In this document: one piece after another, positions 8,491 to 15,072 of the stretch
How positions within the stretch are numbered: the stretch's first letter is position 1
How the letters are laid out: every line of letters begins with the position of its first letter
Assembly (NCBI RefSeq): GCF_002192535.1
Contig: NZ_NAIA01000004.1
Span: forward strand, 1-43,041
Reading direction: 5' to 3'
DNA from: Polynucleobacter hirudinilacicola
Lineage (GTDB): Bacteria > Pseudomonadota > Gammaproteobacteria > Burkholderiales > Burkholderiaceae
Length of the DNA stretch: 43,041 nucleotides
The notes under the pieces: generated by a model
Database searches by the model: none
The model's input: the letters and a program-made list of their open reading frames with translations, nothing else
What the model was told of the DNA's origin: nothing
Position numbers and translations under genes: made by a program

Positions 8491-8510
8491 TGGGCTGCAA
8501 TCGCAGCCCA
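8491..8510. other. Perfect stem-loop between oxygenase and ferredoxin genes
   Basis: TGGGCTGC (8491-8498) and GCAGCCCA (8503-8510) form an 8-bp perfect GC-rich stem with an AATC loop, lying between the Rieske stop and the ferredoxin start. On the coding (minus) strand it is followed by CATTCTTTATGTGG, a poor U-tract, so it is more likely a partial attenuator or an mRNA 3'-end stabiliser than a full terminator. It could lower ferredoxin and reductase output relative to the oxygenase. Function is inferred from structure and position only. Confidence 0.5.
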
Positions 8511-8528
8511 TCTCTTCTGATCTATAGA

Positions 8529-10088
8529 TTAATGCTTAAATTGTGCTTTTGCAGTTTGCTCAAGCTCTTCCATTTTTTGCTTCACGAAGACCTCACGCTC
8601 TTTCCCTTTGCACTGCTCGCTCTCTGTGAGAATAGAAATCACACTCTTAGCAACAAAGCGTCTTTGCGCAACCTCTTCTTCAGTGGTAGCGCCAATTGGT
8701 AAATCAAACACGTTACCAGAGCAATAACTATTGGGAGCACCATTAAATTCTTTGAGCCACTCAGAAAATGCTTCTGCACTAGCTGCTGGATTGGAGCCGC
8801 GAACCGCGTCGCGTAACAGCTTTCTGAATAAATATGGGCCCGCATCAAACTTGGTCGGATTTTCTAGTGCATGAATCGCAATTGGTCTCTGGCTAATGAT
8901 GGCCTCGTAGTCGCCAGGTGCATATTGCGCCATCTTGTAATTTGAACGTGTCCTATGATCTGATGGGATATCCACGATGTCGTTAATCGTATGCTTGCCA
9001 AAACGCTCGGCCCTTCTCAAGGCAACTTGACCATCTAAAAAGTCAATTGACTCGTAGCCAACCAACTCTTTTTGTCCGATACCGCGAGTATCAATACCAG
9101 GACCCATCACTCGCCAACCAATCATCTTGCTATTAAAGTCATCGACTGGAACTGTCCAGCGAATAATATGAAAGCGGCTGAATAATTTCTTATTAGAACC
9201 ATCTTCAGAAGTGTAGGCATGCAAACTAAGGTTTGGTAGTACTTGATGTTGAACACGAATAAACAATTTATCGTTGTTAACACGGCGCGCGCCAGAGCAG
9301 GCCAAGCCTCTACCGCCATGGATTGGCACAAACTGCATATCTGGATGGACTTCCATGGTTGGGGCGCCCACTTCATCAAATGTTGTGCCTTGAAAATGAC
9401 CGCCCACAACGTTTTTAGCAGCATGCAATTCTGCGGTGTGGAAATTATCAGCAGCATTATCTTGAACTTGCAACCAATTGCAGTGCTGGAAATTACTGTA
9501 AGGCACTAGTTCATCGCCAGGTGCTACCGTGAAGTCAGACTCCCACTCTGGAAATGGCGGCTCTTTATCAGGAGGCCCCATGTATGCAAATACCAAACCA
9601 TTTCTTTCGAACGCTTTGTATGCGCCTTGCTGAATTGAGCAGGCATATTTTTTTGCTTCAGCTTCTTCACCCTTGGGAAAAGGTGCATTTAAACAAGTGC
9701 CATCGACATCAAATACCATGCCGTGATAGCAGCACTTAATACCGTGCTCTTGAATCAAACCATATTCAAGTGATGCACCACGATGCACACAGTGTGCATG
9801 TAATACACCAACCCTACCGCTACCATCACGGAACGCGACTAATTCTTCGCCCAAGATAGTTAAAAATTTTGGCGTATCCGTTAACTCTAGTGACATACAT
9901 ACGGGATGCCAAAACCCACGCATATATTCTCCCATTGGCGTGCCGGGACCAACTTCTGTCAGCTCTGGATCATGACCAGGAACTTTATTGGTGTAGTAAC
10001 CACCATAGGGAACCAATTTCTGTGGCTTTGCACTTGTTCCAGCAGAAGCGCCTACCTTCTTTTCTGCCTGTTCCTGTTTGCTTGTCAT
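8529..10088 (-). CDS. Rieske non-heme iron oxygenase, large subunit
   Basis: The 519-residue oxygenase component is of the phthalate-dioxygenase type. The N-terminal Rieske domain has Cys100-x-His102 (HCVHRG) and Cys119-x2-His122 (CCYHG), which hold the [2Fe-2S] cluster. The catalytic domain has the mononuclear iron motif QDNAADNFHTAELH at 209-222 with His217 and His222; Asp210 or Asp214 bridges the electron path. At 519 residues it is longer than the roughly 350-450 of most single-type oxygenases, with a 30-residue Ala/Lys-rich N-terminus and an extended C-terminal part. An AGGAGA ribosome site sits 8 bases before the ATG. It heads the operon with the ferredoxin and PanE-like genes and is divergent from a GntR regulator. 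The substrate is presumably an aromatic or related acid but is not identifiable. Confidence 0.9.
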   Translation of the reverse strand: MTSKQEQAEKKVGASAGTSAKPQKLVPYGGYYTNKVPGHDPELTEVGPGTPMGEYMRGFWHPVCMSLELTDTPKFLTILGEELVAFRDGSGRVGVLHAHCVHRGASLEYGLIQEHGIKCCYHGMVFDVDGTCLNAPFPKGEEAEAKKYACSIQQGAYKAFERNGLVFAYMGPPDKEPPFPEWESDFTVAPGDELVPYSNFQHCNWLQVQDNAADNFHTAELHAAKNVVGGHFQGTTFDEVGAPTMEVHPDMQFVPIHGGRGLACSGARRVNNDKLFIRVQHQVLPNLSLHAYTSEDGSNKKLFSRFHIIRWTVPVDDFNSKMIGWRVMGPGIDTRGIGQKELVGYESIDFLDGQVALRRAERFGKHTINDIVDIPSDHRTRSNYKMAQYAPGDYEAIISQRPIAIHALENPTKFDAGPYLFRKLLRDAVRGSNPAASAEAFSEWLKEFNGAPNSYCSGNVFDLPIGATTEEEVAQRRFVAKSVISILTESEQCKGKEREVFVKQKMEELEQTAKAQFKH

Positions 10089-10120
10089 TACTAAAGTCTC
10101 CTGTGAATTGACTAGATTTC

Positions 10121-10151
10121 TATACTCTTTGTATACTGTATACAGAGTATA
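10121..10151. promoter_or_regulatory. Palindromic operator between Rieske operon and gntR
   Basis: TATACTCT (10121-10128) and AGAGTATA (10144-10151) flank two copies of the self-complementary GTATAC (10131-10136 and 10138-10143), giving a near-perfect 31-bp dyad. GTATAC-centred palindromes are typical binding sites of GntR/FCD regulators. The element lies between the divergent oxygenase and regulator genes and touches a TATAAT (10150-10155) that could be the -10 of the gntR promoter. The divergent GntR protein is the obvious candidate binder, repressing both directions until an effector is present. Binding is inferred. Confidence 0.65.
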
Positions 10152-10214
10152 TAATATTTTTTATAGGGGTGCAGCCCCAAAACACGTATTTCAGGCACCC
10201 AGAACACGAAAAAG

Positions 10215-10880
10215 ATGCTTTCTCAACTCAATAAACTCCCAGCCAGAACTGATTACGTCCAAGCAGTCTATAAGGCGCTGCTGGATGCCATTAGTGATGG
10301 TTCTTTGCAGCCCGGCACCCGGATTACCCAGGAAGAGATTGCTGAGCAGATGAATGTTTCTCGCCTGCCGGTTCTCCAAGCTCTGCGTCAGCTCAAAAAT
10401 GATGGCTTTGTAGAAGATGCTCCCGGAAGAGGCTTACAAGTTACAGCTTTGAATATCGAGTGGATTGATAAGCTGTATGAGGTACGTGGTGCATTGGATT
10501 CTTTAGCCGCAAAACTCGCAGCTAGCAAAAAGTGTGTACTTGATCCCGCCCTCATCAAACATGGTCGTGCTGTTTCTGAAAAAGGGGATGTCAGAGCATT
10601 AATCGATGCTGATATTGCTTTTCATAGTGCAATCTATGAAGCCTCCGAAAACCCACTCATTGCGAAGAGCGCTCACCTACATTGGGCTCATTTACGTCGA
10701 GTCATGGGCGCAGTCTTGCAATTGACTCAACGCTCGGCCATTTGGGATGAGCATCAAGCAATTGCAGATGCAATTCAAAATGGTGATGAGAAAAAAGCGG
10801 CTGAGCTCTCTGAGTTACATGCAACCCGTGCTAGAAAAAGTCTCATCCATCAACTCGAGCAAGTTCTCTCGAGCAATTAA
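10215..10880 (+). CDS. GntR-family transcriptional regulator, FCD subfamily
   Basis: The 221-residue regulator has an N-terminal winged helix (about 10-75) with the GntR pattern GSLQPGTRITQEEIAEQMNV followed by SRLPVLQALRQLKNDGFV. The C-terminal FCD effector domain (about 85-215) shows the metal/effector-site histidines and acids in DADIAFHSAIYEA, the central HLHWAHLRRVMG and the late DEHQAIADAI and ELHATRARKSL. Members usually repress catabolic operons and release DNA on binding an organic acid. It is divergent from the Rieske oxygenase operon with a matching palindrome between them, so local control is likely. The ribosome site is weak (GAAAAAG). It ends at a bidirectional terminator. Confidence 0.9.
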   Translation: MLSQLNKLPARTDYVQAVYKALLDAISDGSLQPGTRITQEEIAEQMNVSRLPVLQALRQLKNDGFVEDAPGRGLQVTALNIEWIDKLYEVRGALDSLAAKLAASKKCVLDPALIKHGRAVSEKGDVRALIDADIAFHSAIYEASENPLIAKSAHLHWAHLRRVMGAVLQLTQRSAIWDEHQAIADAIQNGDEKKAAELSELHATRARKSLIHQLEQVLSSN

Positions 10881-10910
10881 AAAATCCCAGCATTGCTGGG
10901 ATTTTTCTTT
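10881..10910. terminator. Bidirectional intrinsic terminator between gntR and aldolase-like gene
   Basis: A hairpin with arms AAAATCCCAGC (10881-10891) and GCTGGGATTTT (10895-10105 as read in the next bases, ending near 10905) and a 3-base ATT loop directly follows the gntR stop. It has T-runs on both strands, TTTTTC on the plus strand and TTTTTTAATT on the minus strand. It can therefore end gntR and the convergent aldolase-like gene at the same site. Confidence 0.85.
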
Positions 10911-10928
10911 GAGCGTAAATCTTTTCAA

Positions 10929-11768
10929 TCACGCAAACATATCTGGCTGATTTTCTTTTAAATAACCCCAGATTGGCTGGAAATGTAACCAGCCAATGTA
11001 CTCACTACCGACGTGCTCACGACTGTAGCGCGCCACTTCTGGAGGTAACAATATAGGCTTAATGCCTGTGGCTTCAACCATCATCTGCTGCTTGCAACAA
11101 CGCTCTAAGGCGATGAACCAAAACGCTGCTGCTTCAATGCTATGACGACTTACTGTCAATAAACCATGATTACGGTGAATGATTGCTTTCACTTTCTTCA
11201 ATGATCCTGCTACTTGATAGCCAGCGTTATCTTCAACGGCTACTTGACCAGCCTGCTCTGCTAACACCATGTGATCTTCAAAGAATGCAGCGGCATCTTG
11301 TGAGATTGGATCTAATGGCTTACCAAGTGATGCAAATGCGGTTCCATAAACGGTGTGGGCATGGCACATCGCAACAATGTCAGGATGCTTTTCATGAACG
11401 GCTGCGTGCAATACAAAGCCAGCACGATTTAATGCATGCTTGCCTTCTATGACATTACCTTCGTGATCTGCCAAAATTAAGTTAGACACCTTCACTTGAT
11501 CAAAATGCACAGCCATTGGATTTGTCCAATAGCAATTTGGAAACTCTGGATCACGAACGGTTAAGTGTCCTGCAAAACCATAATCAAACTTTTCTAAAGC
11601 GAATGCTCTGCAAGCAGCAACCAACCGCTCCTTGAGATGCTGACGTTCCTCAGCAAAATTTTTGAATTTTGGTTGATACGGATAAATTTGGGTTTTATCT
11701 TCTGGTTGATAGATGGACTCTCTTCCACCCAAATCCAATTTACGTTCTTTTTCCACTACTTCGGCCAT
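10929..11768 (-). CDS. Class II aldolase/adducin-family protein
   Basis: The 279-residue protein has the class II aldolase fold. Metal-site histidines are visible as HAAVH (His121), CHAHTVYG (His136, His138) and IIHRNHGLL (His198/His201). The position of the catalytic Glu of fuculose-phosphate aldolase, four residues before the HAAVH histidine, is Gly here (NRAGFVLH). It may therefore be a decarboxylase, a different lyase or a non-aldolase member rather than a classical sugar-phosphate aldolase. The second ATG at 11768 is chosen because AGAGGA lies 6 bases upstream of it but abuts the first ATG (11774). It is divergent from the LysR gene, which may regulate it. The substrate is unknown. Confidence 0.85.
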   Translation of the reverse strand: MAEVVEKERKLDLGGRESIYQPEDKTQIYPYQPKFKNFAEERQHLKERLVAACRAFALEKFDYGFAGHLTVRDPEFPNCYWTNPMAVHFDQVKVSNLILADHEGNVIEGKHALNRAGFVLHAAVHEKHPDIVAMCHAHTVYGTAFASLGKPLDPISQDAAAFFEDHMVLAEQAGQVAVEDNAGYQVAGSLKKVKAIIHRNHGLLTVSRHSIEAAAFWFIALERCCKQQMMVEATGIKPILLPPEVARYSREHVGSEYIGWLHFQPIWGYLKENQPDMFA

Positions 11769-11862
11769 ATACATTCCTCTTTCTTACAAGCAGATCAATA
11801 TCGGGTGATTTAATTAGATTCAAACCTAAACGTGAGGCCAATCATGAGGTCTGCAACAGATT

Positions 11863-11892
11863 TTGACAAACGATAACTATTCATGGATAGAT
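11863..11892 (+). promoter_or_regulatory. Candidate sigma-70 promoter of the lysR-eamA operon
   Basis: A perfect -35 TTGACA lies at 11863-11868. At 17-18 bases spacing there is a weak -10 (GATAGA/ATAGAT, 11886-11892). Transcription would begin near 11899, inside the inverted repeat at 11895-11922 and upstream of the ATG at 11921. This supports the shorter start of the LysR protein. Confidence 0.5.
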
Positions 11893-11894
11893 GA

Positions 11895-11922
11895 ATGTAA
11901 ATCATGTATATTTCATTTACAT
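11895..11922. promoter_or_regulatory. ATGTAAAT-N12-ATTTACAT inverted repeat, likely LysR autoregulatory site
   Basis: Perfect 8-base arms (11895-11902 and 11915-11922) are separated by 12 bases. The dyad lies over the predicted transcription start of the lysR gene and between it and the divergent aldolase-like gene. LysR-type regulators commonly bind interrupted dyads like this in divergent promoters. Binding is inferred. Confidence 0.5.
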
Positions 11923-12817
11923 GAGAAAAATGCCAAATTATGTGCTCCTGAGAGCTTTTGAGGCTGCTGCCCGCCTCGAAAGCTTCACCCTAGCTGCTAA
12001 GGAGCTACACCTCACCCAATCAGCCATTAGTCATCAGATTAGAGAGCTCGAAGACTATTTTGGTAAGGCGCTCTTTTTACGAAAGAATCGCAAAGTAGAG
12101 CCAACAGCCGAAGGTCGGCGTTTATTAGATTCACTCTCAAGAGTATTTGATGTCATTGAAGCAGCATGTAGTGAAGTGACTCTCGCTCCCAGCTCACAAG
12201 TTCTTGCCTTGTACTGCTCACCGAGTTTTGCTGCCAAGTGGCTGAGTCCAAGATTGCCGGATTTCATCAAAAATAATCCCGATATCACTATTCGACTGAC
12301 TTCTGGAGCTGAGCCGATTGATCTCTTGCGCAATCAGGAAGTTGATATTGCGATCTCCTATCAATCCATTCATGAAGGCCCCGGAATTACTTCCCTCTCT
12401 CTAGGCGAAGAAAAAATTATGCCGCTGTGCTCGCCCGAATTAATTGACCCCAAAATTCCAGTAAAAGAATTGATGAGCAAGCTAACCCTCATCGAGTCTT
12501 CACTCAATCACCATACATGGGAGCAGTGGTTTGAGATTAATGGACTCAAAAATCCATCAAGTCGAAAAATGTCATTTGACCGTGCAGCCCTTTCAGTATC
12601 TGCCGCTGTGGACGGCATAGGCGCCGTACTAGAGAGTGTGCGCTTTGCCGAAAGAGAACTCTCTCGTGGTGAGCTGGTTGAGATTGGTAAGGGAATTTTT
12701 TTACCCACCACCGATAGAACCCATTTTTTATCCTATCGCTCGAATACAAAAAACAGTCAAAAAATTAAACTCTTTAAAGAGTGGATATGTATTAAGGCAG
12801 GAGTATCTGTAGAGTGA
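11921..12817 (+). CDS. LysR-family regulator, GcvA-like
   Basis: The 298-residue LysR protein has an N-terminal winged helix-turn-helix that reads LRAFEAAARLESFTLAAKEL then HLTQSAISHQIRELEDYFG, the pattern of the GcvA/AmpR branch. The effector-binding domain (about 90-290) has the expected SPSFAAKWLSPRLPDF and the DIAISY segment. The frame is open from an ATG at 11891, but that copy would place the promoter dyad inside the gene and adds 10 residues not seen in the family; 11921 or 11930 is more likely. Its GTG-TGA junction overlaps the eamA gene by 4 bases, so the two are co-translated. Its targets are probably itself and eamA, or the divergent aldolase-like gene. Confidence 0.88.
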   Translation: MRKMPNYVLLRAFEAAARLESFTLAAKELHLTQSAISHQIRELEDYFGKALFLRKNRKVEPTAEGRRLLDSLSRVFDVIEAACSEVTLAPSSQVLALYCSPSFAAKWLSPRLPDFIKNNPDITIRLTSGAEPIDLLRNQEVDIAISYQSIHEGPGITSLSLGEEKIMPLCSPELIDPKIPVKELMSKLTLIESSLNHHTWEQWFEINGLKNPSSRKMSFDRAALSVSAAVDGIGAVLESVRFAERELSRGELVEIGKGIFLPTTDRTHFLSYRSNTKNSQKIKLFKEWICIKAGVSVE

Positions 12818-13665
12818 AATCGCCAGTTTTTCTTTTCATTCTGAGTGGAATCTGCTTTTCTACTGTAGATACAATGGCCAAGATTCTGGTTCAAGATACC
12901 AATCTCATCGCTGTAGTGTGGTCTCGATTTTTTGGTCAACTATTACTTGCAGCTCCGATAGCCTGGTACTTTTTGGGAAAAAATTTCTGGCGTACTCAAA
13001 ACTTACGCCTGCAACTCTTTCGCTCTTGCTTACTTGTTGCAACGGCAGCCTTATTTTTTGCAGGGCTCAATTGGTTGCCCCTAGCTGAGGCGTCATCAAT
13101 TACATTCACCGCTCCAATTTGGGTAGCTATTTTATCGGGACCTATTTTAGGGGAACGAGTAGGAATAAAAGATTGGCTTGTTGCCGCAGTAGGATTCCTG
13201 GGCATACTCTTTATTGCCAGACCAGGTTCAGCAATTTTTCATATAGCAGCACTACTACTGGTTCTGATGGCGTTTCTCAATGCCATCTTTCAGCTCTCCA
13301 CTAGAAAACTGGTTGATGACTCGCAGTACACCACTTTCTTTTACAGTGGCATCGTTGGGCTCGTGGTCTCTACCTTATTACTCCCGCTTTCAGCGCCACT
13401 TCCTGTCTTACCTACATATGAATATGTCTTATTTGGCTTGATAGGCTTATTTGGTGGATTTGCCCATCTATTAGTTGTGCTGGCGTTCTACAAAATGCGG
13501 CCTTACAAACTAACCCCTTTAGTTTTCTTGCAGCTGATCTGGGCAGTGAGCTATGGCTATCTCATTTTCGGTGAGCTACCCGATAGCTTAAGCGTTGTAG
13601 GCATGATCCTAATTGCTTCTTCAGGCATCTGGTTGATCTGGAATCATCGCACCATATCCACCTAA
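12814..13665 (+). CDS. EamA/DMT-family membrane transporter
   Basis: The 283-residue inner-membrane protein has about ten hydrophobic helices arranged as two EamA repeats (about 5-135 and 145-280). FTAPIWVAILSGPILGERVG near residue 94 and the closing LIWAVSYGYLIFGELPD near 242 are the typical repeat endings. Drug/metabolite transporters of this group mostly export small metabolites or amino acids; the substrate cannot be read from sequence. It starts with GTG inside the lysR stop (GTGA), so it depends on lysR translation. It ends 3 bases before the convergent SAF-domain oxidoreductase gene, leaving no room for a separate terminator. Confidence 0.88.
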   Translation: MKSPVFLFILSGICFSTVDTMAKILVQDTNLIAVVWSRFFGQLLLAAPIAWYFLGKNFWRTQNLRLQLFRSCLLVATAALFFAGLNWLPLAEASSITFTAPIWVAILSGPILGERVGIKDWLVAAVGFLGILFIARPGSAIFHIAALLLVLMAFLNAIFQLSTRKLVDDSQYTTFFYSGIVGLVVSTLLLPLSAPLPVLPTYEYVLFGLIGLFGGFAHLLVVLAFYKMRPYKLTPLVFLQLIWAVSYGYLIFGELPDSLSVVGMILIASSGIWLIWNHRTIST

Positions 13666-13668
13666 GCT

Positions 13669-15006
13669 CTAAGCAAACACTTTTTCCATTTCACGTCGAA
13701 ATTGAATTGCCTGCTGAGTGGCGTCGTAATCCACATCACCCCAACATACTGGCTTCCCAGCTAGAATATCTTTATTCAGAATCATGTTGTGCGCCAAACC
13801 AATTGGCAAAGCACCAAGCTTGAGTGAATCTGCAGCAGTCATCAACTTTCCATACACAGTGAAACCGCCTTCTCCATCTAATTTCTCACCAGCTTTTAGG
13901 GTGCGCTTAGCAGTAGCAACAACGTCACCCCTCCAATCACCAGTCGCCCCAGTAGCCTCTCCTCGGACTGCAATACTTGCAACGGAAATGCCTAGCTCTA
14001 AACCTATCAAGTGATAAGGCTTATACATCGCTGCATATTTACCAGTGCTATCTGTTTTTAAACCGTACTGTGAAAAGCAATCGATGACGTATTGACTAGG
14101 TGCCTCAAACACTGCAAAAACGCCCCAACGTAAATCTCTAAATACCGGGCGCCCATCCCTCTCAACTGAAGACACCACTTCAACAGTCCCCTTTTGTTTC
14201 AGAATGCCGCCTTCAGAAATAGGTCGGAAGATATGCGGCAAGTCATCTACCCCACAAGGTGGAAACTCCAAGCCATTACTCGGGGGAGTTAAATCACAGG
14301 CGTTTGATACTGCAGCCATTTCCAGGGCAGATTTTGTGCCATCCAAAAATGAATTGAACATTTGTGCGTTAAAGTCGCCGCCAGCAACTTGTTCCTCAGA
14401 AAATCCATAGTGTCCCCAAACAGTTTCAGGAGTAGACTGATGGTAGATGGGTAAATATTTAGTGCCCTTACCTGCACACACTACTTCTAAGCCTATCGTT
14501 CTTGCCCAATCTACTAATTCTGCGATGAGTGCTGGCTGATCTCCAGAAGCCATGGAATAAATCACACCAGCCTCTGCTGCCTTACGGGCAAGCAATGGTC
14601 CAGCCAGTACATCTGCTTCTACGTTGACCATAATAATGTGCTTGCGATGATCAAAACAAAGCAGGGCATGACGAATACCAGCCGCAGGACTACCAGTAGA
14701 GTCGATCACAATATCAATGTGCTCACTAGCAATCATTTTTTCTGTATCGTCTGTCACGAAGGTAGCGCCCGACTTGGCGGCATCCTGTAATGAAGTAGCG
14801 CTATAGCGAGGGGCATCCCATCCTACGCGAGCAAGCGATTCTTTTGCACGAGCGGGCGATAAATCAGCGACTGCAACCAAATGAATACCTGGAGTACGTG
14901 GCGCTTGCGAAAGATACATAGAGCCGAACTTACCGGCGCCAATAATGCCCACACGCACGGGATTATTGTTAGCTGCACGCGCTTTGAGCTTTTGAATAAG
15001 GGACAT
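13669..15006 (-). CDS. NAD(P)-dependent dehydrogenase with C-terminal SAF-like domain
   Basis: The 445-residue protein has an N-terminal Rossmann fold (VGIIGAGKFGSMYLS, GxGxxG at 23-28) of the homoserine-dehydrogenase type and a middle catalytic region with MASGDQPALIAELVDWA. A C-terminal SAF-like stretch (about 355-430) includes ATAKRTLKAGEKLDGEGG and YGKLM. Proteins of this architecture are widespread but poorly characterised and are sometimes misnamed for flagellar FlgA because of the SAF domain. It lacks the aspartate-kinase or ACT parts of true homoserine dehydrogenases. CTGGAGA precedes the ATG by 8 bases. It lies 66 bases downstream of aceE on the same strand, probably in the same transcript, which suggests a role in metabolising a small hydroxy- or oxo-acid. 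Confidence 0.8.
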   Translation of the reverse strand: MSLIQKLKARAANNNPVRVGIIGAGKFGSMYLSQAPRTPGIHLVAVADLSPARAKESLARVGWDAPRYSATSLQDAAKSGATFVTDDTEKMIASEHIDIVIDSTGSPAAGIRHALLCFDHRKHIIMVNVEADVLAGPLLARKAAEAGVIYSMASGDQPALIAELVDWARTIGLEVVCAGKGTKYLPIYHQSTPETVWGHYGFSEEQVAGGDFNAQMFNSFLDGTKSALEMAAVSNACDLTPPSNGLEFPPCGVDDLPHIFRPISEGGILKQKGTVEVVSSVERDGRPVFRDLRWGVFAVFEAPSQYVIDCFSQYGLKTDSTGKYAAMYKPYHLIGLELGISVASIAVRGEATGATGDWRGDVVATAKRTLKAGEKLDGEGGFTVYGKLMTAADSLKLGALPIGLAHNMILNKDILAGKPVCWGDVDYDATQQAIQFRREMEKVFA

Positions 15007-15072
15007 CTATCAATCTCCAGAAAATTCGGTAATAACTAATAATAAAGTGATCATAAGGCATCAAGTGAAAGA

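Larger units (their letters stand above)
10110..10881. terminator. Bidirectional intrinsic terminator (10881-10110 misordered; see next entry)
   Basis: Placeholder for coordinate order only; the terminator is described fully in the next entry at 10881-10910. Confidence 0.01.

Noticed and set aside
10881..10910. The entry listed with start 10881 and end 10110
   Set aside because: Those coordinates are a typing error in order; the real hairpin is the 10881-10910 terminator entry, with right arm at 10895-10905. Ignore the 0.01-confidence line.
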